A DNA stretch of 64,000 nt from Dichetophora obliterata. Its lineage: Eukaryota; Arthropoda; Insecta; Diptera; Sciomyzidae. A program made the translations under genes and the position numbers. The notes under the pieces were generated by a model. It ran no database searches and had not been told where the DNA came from. It was given only the letters and a program-made list of their open reading frames with translations. Shown in pieces: positions 43,555-55,059 of this stretch. The DNA is taken from positions 545,001 to 609,000 of the forward strand of contig OY986439.1 of assembly GCA_963920525.1 (NCBI GenBank), written 5' to 3'. Each line of letters starts with the position of its first letter. Position 1 is the stretch's first letter.

Positions 43555-45532
43555 AAGGGGTGTTTACAATTGTGTGGTGTAGTGGTTTTTTTACCATAGT
43601 TTAAAACCACAATTATGAGTACTTTTCAACCCATTCCAGTCCGCACATAGTTTCCGCCGGTCGATTTTGACCAAATTCATACATGTTAGCAAGGAATACC
43701 TAGAATAGAAATAATATAAAATTTAGGTCTCTACCTGTCTGAACACCTGAGATAATGATGGTGAAAAATTTTACCTACTTCAGGTAAATCATTCATAATG
43801 CACAGGTGAAAACTCCGTTTGATACCAAAAGTTCACGAATTGCAGCCCCATTCATTTTCTCCTATTTCACGAAATTTCAAACAAAAAGCTAAGAGCAATT
43901 GGTCTAGAACGTCAAAAGAAAAAAGACACAGTTTCGATAGTATCGTAAGTATACAAGTAGAATTGCTTTTTATACAATAACTTTTATTTCCCGGCAGACG
44001 TTGTCCTACCACAGAGCGCCTTATTGCCATATTTTAAAATGTCAAGAAATGCCAAATATATTCACCATTCTCAGTTTAGTTGCCGAAAGTAACCATATGA
44101 ACCAAAATGACCAAATTCTAGTCTAATACGATCAAAACCGAGCGAAATGTAGCATTTTCGTGTTTTTGTAGGCGTAAAAAGGGGTGCGGCAAAATTATTT
44201 CCCTTAAACTTTTAGTATAATACGACCAAATCTGTTGAAATAAAACATTTTCATTGGTTTGTGGGCGGTATAAGGTGGCTTGAAAACCAATTTTGAGTAC
44301 AGTTGCTGTAATAAATCTTAGCCAAACCATACAAACTAAGCCAAAATTTTAGCTTAATCGACCCGGCTTTCAATATTGTTGATTTCTCAAAAAGTGGGCT
44401 ATATAGCGATCACGCCTATTTTTAGTTCAGTTGCCGAAAGTAACCATATAAACTCAATTACCAAATTTTAGTTTTATACGGCCAAACCCATTTTCAGTAC
44501 AGTTACCGACAATAACCATACAAACTATATTACTAAATTTTAGTCTTATACGACCCATACCGTGTGAAATATAGCATTTTAATTGATTTGGGGGCGGTAA
44601 AAGAGGTGTGGCAAAATATCTCCTTTTTCTTAAACCATCTCCTATCTGAAACAAATCGACTGTCCAAATTTCAGATTTAGAGTCTAAAGGATTCACACAG
44701 ACAGACAGACAGACAATGTTTTTCTTTTAAAGCAATTTTAAAGCATTTCATCTCCTAAAAAAAATTATTTAAAAACAAATTTGTTTTGTATAATAATTTT
44801 TCGTTTGATATTTTTAGAGATGAATTTGTTTTTCTTGTGAATTTTTATGTTGGTTAAAGTTAAATGTAATTAAAAGTTATGTAAAATAAATGGAAATATA
44901 TATTTCAGAAAAATGACCCCCATCTGTGAAAATGACCCCCATAGAAACCGCGCAGTAAGACGTAATTCTACGTCAAAATGCGTGTTTGAAAATTCGAGAT
45001 AACGATTTGAGGAAATTTTACAAATTTCAGGTAAATCATTCATAATACACGGATGAATGCTGCGATTGATACCAAAATTTCTTCTCAAACATAAAGCTAC
45101 CAGCATTTAGTCTAGAACGCTAAAAGAAAAAAATACCTATGATAGGTTGCAATTTCACCCCATCCGACGGAAATAGGTTAATGTAAAATTTGTGGTTGGG
45201 AACCTCCCGCTTTAGCTTCTTCTTGCTATGCAAATTAATTAACTATCCAATTTGATATATATTATTAATATATGGCTTAAAGAAGTGTACCTTAAATTTT
45301 GAGCTTCTTTCATTTTTGCAATTAGAAAACAACTGGCAACCGATCAGCTGTTTACTGAACTCTAAAAACCACGTTCGTTAAACATATCGTTGGGCTATTA
45401 CAAATAACCACACTTTTGGTTTTTAACGCTTTCATGTAAAACAACAACAAATATAAAAACCGCAAACAAAGTGTGTTATTAATACCACGGGGTTTTTTAA
45501 CCTCACTGAAAACCACGCAATTGTGAATACCT
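43555..45532. mobile_element. Weak TIR element enclosing a DINE-like array
   Basis: Left AAGGGGTGTTTACAATTGTG and right (reverse complement) AGGTATTCACAATTGCGTGG resemble each other over about 20 bp and resemble the ends at 47,467-49,065. The target duplication is unclear. The interior holds the monomer array at 43,985-44,715. Boundaries are tentative. Confidence 0.4.
43985..44715 (-). repeat. DINE/Helentron-like element with monomers
   Basis: Begins TTTCCCGGCAGACGTTGTCC, then monomers in the inverse orientation of the 20-kb array: 'agttgccgaaagtaaccatat' near 44,079, a diverged unit near 44,300, then near 44,407 and 44,497, each followed by 'aaattaccaaattttagtct' and 'cgaccaaa'. It ends with the module 'atcgactg.ccaaatttca' and an ACAGACAGACAG microsatellite at about 44,697-44,713. 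Confidence 0.6.
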
Positions 45533-45539
45533 AATAATC

Positions 45540-47460
45540 TATGTATAATAAAACTGTAAAAAAAATCTGTACATGAAATATTTTTTCGAAATTCTCTTTG
45601 CACTGAACATTTTGAAGGATGTGGATTCCAAAAATGTAATTTTTGAAGATATTGTCCGTCTGTCTGTCCGAACACGCATCATGTGAAAACTATTGGATGG
45701 ATTTTTATCAAACTTGACATAAAACAGAAAATTGCAGTTTTTATACTCTTTCATATGACGTATCATTTTTATGCAAAAACTATTTCAGTTTGACATAAAA
45801 TTTGTTGTTCTATTTCTTTGAAGAAAAATTCAATGGTATCCTCTTTGATTTTTGTGACGAATTAAATTTGTTTAACATGATGTTTTTATAATTTTTAAAA
45901 ACTGCTTTGCCTTTAAGTAATTTCTTTTTGAAAAGCACTGCAATAAGTTTTGATTAGTTCATTGAACTTGCAGCAAAAATCATATTGGCCACTTTCTATA
46001 TTATTTTTGCAATTTTATTCTACTGGACTTATGTCTATTATATTAGGTCTGTTTCCAAAAATTCGTACGAATTTGTGCTATTTTCTATTTTTCGTGCCCG
46101 TACCCAAAAAATTCGCAAAAGAGAGCGAAATAACAGTGACATCTCTGTCAAATGTGGATATTGTCTGATATACAAATTTGGCGAAGCAGAAATTCGCAGC
46201 ACTTCGCAGGCTGCTATGTTTTGACGGCTGATGTCAAATTAGAGTATCAGCCATTAAAACAACACAAAAAACTACGGGGACGGCAATTTATTCTTTTGAT
46301 CCGACATTTGTCCACTTTTTACAACAGAAACTAACATATGTTTTCGACTTTTCTTCAAAAAGTGCAACAATTTGCTAAAAACCTATTCCTGTATTTTTTG
46401 CAATTTTTCACGCAAATAGAGCATTTTTCCTCTTACTCTCTCAAGTTTTATAACCTATTGTTTCGAAGGTTGCTGTATAAAATATTTTGCAAATAAAAGG
46501 ACAACCGCTTTCTTAAACCAATGTGCTCAAAATTAAATGCGAAACGCAACCCAACAAACGACTGCATTCTAATTCTGAAGACTTAAGGGGGTTATGGGGT
46601 ATTTAAAACTGTTTTTTTTCTAAATGTACAACATGTCGAGAGTATTGTGTATTGTGTATTGTGTATTGTGTAAATTTCAAGTTAATTGGAGCAAAACTGA
46701 CGAAGATACAACGTTTCAAGCGGTCGGCCTTCATACTGGATGCTCGAGTATAAAAACTTTTAATCAGTCTTCAACTCACGATTTCAAAGTCGGTGCCCCT
46801 GATAACTTTAAAACTTCTGCACCGATCCTTTTAAAATTTTGAACACTATTTCTGTACATAATTTACGAGGTAACGCTGGAAAGATTTTTTAAATTTGTTA
46901 ATAATTTTTATTTTACAATAACAAATTAGTCGATTTTTTGCGCAAAAAATCGCGTTTTTCATTGAAAAGTGTTCCAAAAAAGTGAAAAATTTAAATTTCA
47001 AAAACCCTCCCAGCGTTACCTGGGGAAAACTATTATATAAAGAATGAACTGTGGTTTTTTATATCAGATGATCCAGCAGCACAAAATTGCTGCCATTGCT
47101 GTTTTTTTTTATATTTCTTCGGTAAAATTTTATACAATTCTCTTCGAAGGCCATACTTTAATGTACCATTAGTTTTAATAAAGCGATTTTGACTGTGTTG
47201 TCACAAAAAATTCACACAAACATGCAACATTTATCAGAGTCTCAATAGCAGTTTGTTTTATTTATTTTTTAGACAAAAATTCCAGAATTGCTTCTTCCAA
47301 TCAATGTTTCTACAAACAAATAGATACCTGTGGTTTTTTTTGTTACCAATATATTAAATTAATTTCAATAAATACTGTATTTTTACTCCATGTAATACCA
47401 AATGTAATTTTTTATAACTTTTGGTATTTATAACAATCCTTAATTCTTTATACTCTTAAT
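45540..47460. other. No gene recognised; 7-bp VNTR
   Basis: Contains a GTATTGT unit repeated about four times near 46,645-46,672. ORFs of 60-107 codons in 45,352-46,842 lack domains. Near 46,047 GGTCTGTTTCCAAAAATTCG faintly resembles the 9.0-kb MITE end, but no partner end was found. Confidence 0.4.
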
Positions 47461-47696
47461 TTCATTAAGGGTATTCACACTGACTTGGGTATTTGAGTAT
47501 AGGTAGATTGAGATTGAACTTTTGATAATTGCGAGCACCCTAAATTGTAATTGAGTACTTTGTAGAATACTTTTGGGCAGTGCTGCATGTTTCTTTGATC
47601 TCCCAGTATATGTAGCTGATGAGAGATGAGTGACAGCATGTTATATACTAGTAATTTTTACCGTGAACTTCGCCGCATTTTATAAAATACTAGTAA

Positions 47697-48460
47697 TCCC
47701 GGGCAGACGTTGTCTTGCCACAGACCGCCTAACTGCCATATAAGAATTTTCATGCCAATCGGAAAATCAATTTTATATATTTGAACTGGCATAACTGTAG
47801 TGCGACCACGCTCATTTTTACTTCAGTTTTTGAAAGTAGCCATATGAACTAAATTACCAAATTTTAGTCTAATACGAACAAATCCGTCCAAAATATAGTA
47901 TTTTTATTGGTTTGAGGCGATAAAAGAGGTGTGGCAAAACTATTTTTCCTAAACCATTTTGTACTCGAAAAAAATCGACTACCAATATTGCAGCTCAATT
48001 TAGCTTACACCTGACGCACCTTGCTTCACTAAACGCTTATCTCCTGAAAATGGGGCGAAAACACAGTTCGACCAGATGTTGTTAATTTGGTGGACTTAGG
48101 TTTTACCGTTCCCAGATCTTAAGAGACACCGAACGATTTTATATATGTAGAAGGGCGGTAAAAGTAGGTGTGGCAACATTTATTTATAGTGACCACCACT
48201 TGGTCTCTAGCGTACACACACCAAATTTAATTATAAGAACATGCACAACGCAGGATTTATAATGATTTCTGAAAAGTAGACGTAGTCACAACTAAACCAC
48301 TCCCATTTTTGGTTAAGTTGCCGAGAGTAACCATACGAACTAAATTTAAAAATTTTAGTGTACTACAACCGAATTCGCCTGAAGTATAACATTTTCATTG
48401 ATTTGTATGCGGAAATAGGTGATGTGGCAATTTTTTTTATTATTATTTGAGATTTTAGTC
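47697..48460 (-). repeat. DINE/Helentron-like element with monomers
   Basis: Starts ATCCCGGGCAGACGTTGTCT followed by TGCCACAGACCGCCTAACTG, close to the start at 43,985. Monomer motifs 'agtttttgaaagtagccata' near 47,824 and 'agttgccgagagtaaccata' near 48,317 show the same orientation as the 44-kb array. The shared 5' boundary at three loci argues for a defined element end. Confidence 0.6.
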
Positions 48461-48601
48461 TTGACAAAAATGTTTTTAATTTGATGCCCTTAGGTCAATT
48501 ATTGTTTTTTTTTGCAAAAGGTGATAGCACATGAAAAAAATACTCAATTTGGCAAGTAATCAATCTACCCAAACAAATCAGGGGGTCAGCTAGAGTTGAT
48601 T

Positions 48602-48967
48602 CCCAGCAGCGGATTTCCCAGTGGCTACCTTAAAACTAATACAGAATAAATTACCAGGTAAGGAAGCATTACTTTTTTCAAAAAGTAATGCGTCTGCATA
48701 TAGCAGAAGTAATTAACTCATACCTCATTACCTGTAATGTAGCATACAAGGAAAAGTAATGCAGTGATTTTTATAACTTAATACAAGTAGTATGTTACTC
48801 CATAACTTCTAGGTAATGCTGAAGGGAGGCGATCACTTACCTCCTGTCTAATTCAATGTTAAATGTAAGGCCTTTTATGGATAGTAAGGTAATATAGTCG
48901 GAAGTAGTGGTCATTACAAGGTAATTGATGCTTCATATATTCGGAATATATTCCATCCGCTACTGGG
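48602..48967. mobile_element. Small TIR element rich in GTAAT/ATTAC
   Basis: Ends CCCAGCAGCGGAT and (right, reverse-complemented) CCCAGTAGCGGAT. A perfect hairpin GCATTACTTTTT/AAAAAGTAATGC with a 2-nt loop sits at 48,666-48,691. GTAATG/CATTAC words recur throughout. The target duplication is at most TT. Nested within the 47,467-49,065 element. Confidence 0.55.
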
Positions 48968-49069
48968 TTGGTAGATGGGTACTTGGGTACAATGGCACTT
49001 TACAAAAACAAAATGTACGGAATATGCTAATCTACCCGACTACCCAAGTCAGTGTGAATACCCCTATTG

Positions 49070-49855
49070 GTTGATATATAACCAATTTTCTACTACTTAT
49101 TCTTATAGTTTTAAAAGGTTTTTCCTGAGTAAAAAAAGTGTGAAATTAGTTTGTAATTACTTGATGCAAGCATTTCTATTTAAATTTGAGTGTGTATATC
49201 TAGTGAATTACACAGTCGTGTGGAGAAATCAGTGCTGAACTGAAAATAAAGAAGCTTCAAATAAAAATTGTGTGGCTTACTGCTACATTGAAAGTAGTAG
49301 TAACAAGTAATTAATATTATAAGAATGACGTTTAATATAATTTGTATTCAAATAAGAAATAAATTTGTAATTAAAAACAAGTATGTAATTAAAGATAAAA
49401 AAAATCAAGAAAACAAATTTTTCTCTTGCCCAGTAAAAATTTTTTATATGTCAAGTCAAATGTGCTTGTTTACAGTAAATGATTTACTTGCTTCTAGAAA
49501 GTTAGTCTTTTTCCAAGAAAAAGTTTATTACTTCAAAAAATTCTTACATACAAAAATCATTTTTAAAAGAAAAAAACTAATAGTTTATAAAAATATTTAA
49601 ATAAAAAATTATATTTTAGAACGAAAAGTTGACCATTTCCAATACAATCTTTAAAAAAATCGAGCGAACAATGCAAACATTTTTTTATTGAACCTTACCA
49701 AATTTGAATTAATGCGTGTTAATTTAAAATGTCATGCGAATTAATTACCATGACATTTTAAAAGGGGAATTATTGTCAGTCAAATGAAGAATGAACACAC
49801 GTTTGACTTTTTCAAACAACGAAAAATAAATTAATTATTGAATTGAGCTATGCAG
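49070..49855. other. No gene recognised
   Basis: A K/F/Y-rich 91-codon plus ORF at 49,325-49,600 has no recognisable domain and is probably a composition artefact. Otherwise AT-rich. Confidence 0.4.
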
Positions 49856-49860
49856 AAAAT

Positions 49861-50294
49861 GGCTGTGCGAATAATCGCCCATGTTGCAATCGTCCAAAAG
49901 TAAGAAAAAAACGGCTAACATTTTTAGGCGATTGTTTATTTTGAGTTTGGGCGTTTTGTTTTTTGGATGATTGCTCATAATGAAGAAACACCCCAATTTC
50001 GATGAATGAAATGATATTTTTTGCGCGATTGTTCATCGCAATTTTGGGCGATTGTACATTAAGAGCTTACGCCCGAATTTTTCAGGCGATTATTCATTTC
50101 ACGACTTGGGCCAACGTTCGTAGTTTTGGGTTTGAGTTTTAGCTGTATAAGTCTGTGCGAACAAACGTCCAAGTTGCAATCGCCAAAAAGTACGAAAATG
50201 AATAATCGCCAAAAACTTAATGGCTAAAATTTTTGGGGATTGTTCATTTTGGTTTTGGGCGATTATTCGCGCGTGGACGATTATTCGCACAGCC
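49861..50294. mobile_element. Mutator-like MITE, 9-bp TSD (434 bp)
   Basis: TIRs GGCTGTGCGAATAATCG exact at both ends. Flanks GCAGAAAAT (left) and GCAGAAAAA (right) form a 9-bp target duplication with one change, the length typical of Mutator (MULE) elements. The interior is built from repeats of (G)GCGATTGTTCATTTT and AATCGCCAAAAAG-type words in both orientations. Two minus-strand ORFs share PKxxxxFxxxFxRLQxGRLFAQ, because they read two copies of the same repeat. Confidence 0.75.
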
Positions 50295-50299
50295 GCAGA

Positions 50300-51335
50300 A
50301 AAAATGTAATACTATTTTTTAGGTGATTCATTTTCATGTCGTCATGAAATTGACGTAGTGAAAACAAATTAAAAACTTCGTAATCATTAAAATATTTGTA
50401 AACAATAGCATTTACAAGAATATACATATTTTGCGATATCAATATTAAATAACATAAATATTTTTGTTAAAACGTAATCTGCTAAATCTTCACAAAGACT
50501 GAAATTTTTTTTATATATGTTTTTAAATATTGGTAAAAATATTTTAAGGCTGTCATCAGTGTTGCCGCGACGACTCTAAAAAAGTATCCATGATGAGGTC
50601 ACAAATTTATCCACTTCAGAAATCAAAAGTATTCACGTATCAAATTTCAAAAATCAATAATATATTACTTTTTTGAACACAAAAATAAAATTTAAAATTT
50701 TTAAATAATGAAACCCAATTATTTAAGCTTTATTAACAATTTTATTTATTTAATGTTAAGACTAACAAATAAGTTTGTTGAAATGTAATATAAAGAAAGA
50801 AAACATGTATGTATAAAATAATAAATAATAATATTAAAAAGGAACATACGTTCCTTACATAGTAACAATAGTTCACGTACTACGCACGTCTATTATATAA
50901 ATCATGTGTTGCTATTGTCCTTTAATTACAATTATTTTTAAAGTGTAATATTTATACAAACAACAATATACAAACTAATATATATTTACATAAAAATATA
51001 ACAAATAATTTAATGAATAAGCATTTAGTGTAATATAGATTATATAGGTTGCTATTTCCCTTTATTTATATTAAATTTAGAAGTTAAAAAAGATTAGGTT
51101 TTAACCATATATAAGTTAATTGATTAACTTGTGTGCACCGAAACACACATAATTAAATAATATTAGTTTCAACCAAAGCTTAAAAACGTTGTCCACAAAA
51201 CCTGGTAAATTATCAGCAAAGAATGCAATGAACCAAGAGGTGATGGGTAAAGTTCTAAGCTGGTAATTATGATCCAAACAAGCGATTTACCAAAAGGGGT
51301 GATCGTGAAAAGAGAGAAGAGCAACTTGGTACATA
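50300..51335. other. No gene recognised
   Basis: Very AT-rich with many ATTTA and TATAAA words. No ORF, TIR or RNA gene supported. Confidence 0.45.
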
Positions 51336-51482
51336 CACAACTCTAATAAAGTTCAGGCTTGATCTATATAAGAACCCTTACTTTCACCGTCATATGGTTT
51401 CGATGAGTTTATTTGAGTCAATTCATATAAAACAGTGTCGGGCAGCTTTGCACACTTGAGATTGTGTTTGTGCAGTAAAATA

Positions 51483-52089
51483 CCCAGTGGGCATTTTAGC
51501 GAGTGCTCCGCAAAAGAAGGCATGCTTGCACTGCTATTATTGACATTGATGAGTACTTCTGTAAGGCCTACCTTTTGAAGGTTCTGATTCTTTTCATATT
51601 ATTTAATATAAAAAAATTTACAAAAAAAATCCAAAAAATATTTTAAATACACAGAACTGTTTGTAAAAAATTTTAGATTTAAAAAAAAAACAAAAAAAAA
51701 ACTTTTTTGTCCGCGTTGGGTCTCGAAACCGGGCTCCCGAAAGCTTACTTTCATTTATATTGATGCAAAATAGGCCATCGATACTTAACAACCACGATAG
51801 ACGAGTGGGTAAGATGTCGGACCGCCGCATGAGAGGACCATGGTTCAAATCTGAAATTGTTTGTCGCTTTTTATTTCAAGTTGATATTTATATTGCTTTG
51901 CTTTCTAGCGTGAATTTTTGAAAGATCGCTTCTGGCAGGTCTCTTTTGAGAAAGGAGAGCGGAGGGCCTGACAAATTTTCCCATTTCATACAAGCAATAA
52001 AACGGTGTTTGCAAGGAGTGTGGAAGGCCTTTAAAACCTAACGCAGGCCTGCTAAGAAGGCCTTCGGACTCCTGCAATTGCCCACTGGG
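51483..52089. mobile_element. Nested TIR element, TSD TA (607 bp)
   Basis: Ends CCCAGTGGGCA in both arms, flanked by TA (51,481-51,482; 52,090-52,091). Comparison with hAT copy 1 shows contiguous sequence there, confirming the insertion. Inner arm words AAGGCCT(T)/AGGCCTACC recur. It contains the tRNA-like body at about 51,790-51,855 and GC-richer blocks ('gtctcgaaaccgggctcccg'). Confidence 0.65.
51790..51855 (+). repeat. tRNA-derived repeat body
   Basis: Box-A-like TAGACGAGTGGG and box-B-like GGTTCAAATC lie about 35 nt apart, with TCGGACCGCCGCATGAGAGG between. Acceptor stem does not close, so a SINE head or tRNA fossil inside the nested element rather than a tRNA gene. Confidence 0.45.
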
Positions 52090-52752
52090 TAAGGATTCAT
52101 CTCACATACAGAACGATCAAAGCTTCAGTGTTCAAGCGAACGTCAAGCAAATAAAATCTGCACTTGCGTGTTCCTTGAATAAATTATATTATTTCTATGT
52201 CGATAAGCAATAATTGCTTTAGTCGATTTAAGAAAGAACTGGGTTATTGATATAGCTGTGTTCCACGTATATATCATTATGAACACACAAAATTTAAAAC
52301 TTCTAGCATAATCTTAGCCAAAGATATGATGCAACAACAAAATACCCATTTATATAACTTATATGGCGATTGAAAACTTTGAAGCAATACTTATCGAAAC
52401 TTTGAAATAAGACTTAAGCTGTTATTGCTTATCGACACAGATATAACGATATATATAAAGATATAAGTAAGATAACACTGTATACAATTTAATGCATGCA
52501 AAATTTTTGGAAGTATGTATGAGAAAAATTTGTTTCTTTAGGAAATAACGAAATGGCGCATAGCATGGTATGCCATAAAGAGGTAAAATTTAAAAAATTA
52601 TACATTACAAGGTGTTACGATAGTTTGCATGGCTAATATAAGGTAATTGTGGAGCATGCTATGGAGAAATTACTTAATTATTTGAAAGCGGCATGTCCAC
52701 ATATCATATCATATTATGAACAGTTCCAAGTACGTAAAATGAAAGCATTATA

Positions 52753-53412
52753 CGCCCTGCAGTGTAATCAACTAGATTTATACCAGTCAACAACTAGTTG
52801 GAAATATCCAACAACTAGTTCGATTTATGTCCTATTCTCATAGAACCGACTGGTATTTTTTACGTGGTGATGTCATTGGAAAAGACAATTGTCTTACTAT
52901 AGATAAGGTTTTAACTAGTTAATAACTCATTTTTTATGTAAAGTAAAGTTCTAGTTGGGTTGTGACTAGTTTTTAACCAATATAGTAATTATCGAATTAA
53001 AACTAGTTCATAGGTTCATATTTTTTCAATAGTTCATAGGTTCAAAGAACATATATTTTTACAACAAAATATTAGCGAAAGGCTAAAGTTAAAGCTATTT
53101 GATGAAATACCATGTTTATGGTATACTACATGTTTTTAAATTAGTTTTTATATGTTTTAATTTGTTTATTATTAGTTTGTTCCAATGGGGTACCCAGCTC
53201 CAACTCGTTTTGGAACTGGTTGATTTTGATAATATGTAGTATAGTTTGATTTTGGCTAGTTTTACAACTGGTTTAATGTGACTTGACAAAAACTAGTTGG
53301 GTTTAAACTACTTTTGCAACTAGTAAATCGTGACAAAATATAAACTAGTTTGTTTTGACTAGTATAAATACTACTCATGTTTTAATGCTGACTAGTCTTA
53401 CACTGCAGGGCG
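52753..53412. mobile_element. Nested MITE packed with ACTAGT palindromes (660 bp)
   Basis: TIRs CGCCCTGCAGTGTAA at both ends (right one reverse-complemented). ACTAGT, mostly as AACTAGTT, occurs about ten times, with further near-forms (AACTGGTT, GCTAGTTTT). Inserted into hAT copy 2. No unequivocal target duplication, since the flanks merge with the palindromic ends. Non-coding. Confidence 0.7.
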
Positions 53413-53889
53413 TTGTCAGTTTGGCCTTGACAAAACACAATAAGCAATATAGCGCAATAAAAAACATATTTGTTTTTAACTATTAGCGTGCCATTTCCGT
53501 CTAATTATCTGTTTTTTACATTATCCGTCTATCGCCCTGTTTCCTTTTGACATTCCGTCCACTGCTTATTTAGATTCGCAATGTAAATCCGAGCAAAAAA
53601 AAATCACATAATGCCTAATAAAATTTTTGTAAAACTCGCTTTTGCACTACTTTGTTTTCAGTGTGAGCTTTAAAGCGCTCGTTAATACATACTCAAGATG
53701 AGAAAGTACAGGTGTGCAAAGCTTCCCGACACTGATATGAAACGTAAACAGTGGGTTGGTCACAGCTGAATTACTCAAGACTACTGAAGAGGAAGTGTAG
53801 CTCCTTCCGAAACAGTCTCTCTAATCTGCTGTGTTTTTGACTTTATACAGAGTTGTTGCCTTCTTTCATAACTAACTTGACCTAAAACT

Positions 53890-55050
53890 CTAAATTACTA
53901 CTTTAAAAATCAATCAGTCTTATCGTGTTTAGTAAGTTTAAAGTTGTAAAAGTTCTATGTAATATGGTTGCTTTTTTGCATTTTTTTATAAGAAAATATT
54001 GCCCCAAAACGTCTCAATGTCATTTATCTTAACGTTTTTGTCGAATTTAAGGGACTGCCCTTCTTTAAATATTTTTGGAAACAAAAACATATATTCATAT
54101 TAAAAAAGATTTTTAAAAGAGTATCCAAATTTACACTGAAGCTTATAAAAAATTCCATACATTTTTAAAATAAGAAAGAATTCATCATTGTATTTGTTGT
54201 ATGGTTTGAAAATAAAAATATTGTTTTCAACTATCAACTCTAAGGATTTTAACATATAAGCAAAAACATGTGCTGGCATTACGTTACAAAAAACGAAAGT
54301 GTTTTTTGACTTGGATTACAAAATTTAAAAAATTGTTTGAATTGGGCAAGACTTTTTGTATACTACTTTTTTAGACGGGCTTAAAATAGCATAAGTTTAT
54401 TTTCCAAGTAATCAAATTTAAAAAACTTTATTAGGCTTTTTTATCTGGCGTTACGTTACTTAAATTTCTATTATAGTTCAAGTTGGTAATTAAGTAATTA
54501 GGTAGTTAAGAAATTATGTAATTTAGTAATTAAAAAACAAATTTAATATATTGTCCTAGCCAATGCCTTCCATTTTTGCTAAAACAAAAAAGTCTACGAA
54601 GCATTTACTAAACATTTACGAAAAAGAAAAACTACATTTGTGAAACAGGGCAGACGATTTGATGAGCATGGTTAAGTAATTTATGAGTAAATTGCTTGAT
54701 TAATAAAATTAAAAGTTTTTTTTTAGATAACATAATAAGTTTTTAATAAGTTTTAATTTTTTGGTCAAGGTAGATTTTTCTGTGGAAATTTTTAATTTAA
54801 TATTGAATGATCTAATTTAAAAAAATTAAATTTTGTTTTGTAAATGGTTTGTCTTTGAAGGTTTTATAAATCCTTATAAAAATGTTTTCTGACATTTCAA
54901 TGAAATAAATTATAATGAAATAAATAAATAAATTCAATAATAAATTTAGATAGATCCCTTCCATTTAATTAAAGTGAAGTAAAAACTTTTGGTTGGACAA
55001 TTTTTAAGGTAATTATTCAGAAATTAAGCTCAAAAAAACGAGGAAAGATC
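53890..55050. other. No gene recognised
   Basis: AT-rich. Repeated short words 'taattaggtagttaagaaat' around 54,490-54,530. No supported gene. Confidence 0.45.
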
Positions 55051-55059
55051 TCTCCATTC

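Larger units (their letters stand above)
47467..49065. mobile_element. TIR element, TSD ATT, enclosing nested repeats (~1.6 kb)
   Basis: The left end AAGGGTATTCACACTGACTT and the right end, reverse-complemented, AGGGGTATTCACACTGACTT both continue GGGTA; ATT flanks both ends (47,464-47,466; 49,066-49,068). The interior is a DINE-like array (47,697-48,460) and a second nested TIR piece (48,602-48,967). Apart from those, little of the original element is left. Confidence 0.7.
51433..53734 (+). mobile_element. hAT-like element, copy 2, carrying two insertions
   Basis: Ends CAGTGTCGGGCAGCTTTGC (left) and CAGTGTCGGGAAGCTTTGC (right, reverse-complemented), continuing ACAC, with an 8-bp flank ATATAAAA versus ATATGAAA. 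It matches copy 1 (5,540-6,580) in inverse orientation once the inserts at 51,483-52,089 and 52,753-53,412 are removed, leaving about 1.0 kb. The shared frame ACPHIISYYEQFQVRKMKA (52,649-52,750) is broken off by the second insert. Confidence 0.8.
51340..53880 (+). repeat. Dispersed repeat B, copy 2, split by a hAT element
   Basis: Left part 51,340-51,432 contains GATCTATATAAGAACCC and 'cgtcatatggtttcgatgag'. The right part from 53,735 resumes 'aaacgtaaacagtgggttgg'. Joined across the hAT insertion they follow copy 1 at 31,540-31,735 in order. The region is therefore the outermost layer of a nest of insertions. Confidence 0.55.

Noticed and set aside
45352..45766. Overlapping minus ORFs of 107 and 75 codons
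   Set aside because: No domain and they run across the proposed right end of a TIR element.
46045..46260. Second copy of the 9.0-kb GGGTCTGTTCGG MITE
   Set aside because: Only one end-like sequence, with mismatches, and no inverted partner found.
49325..49600. 91-codon plus ORF as a small gene
   Set aside because: Dominated by K, F, I and Y from AT-rich DNA; no motif.
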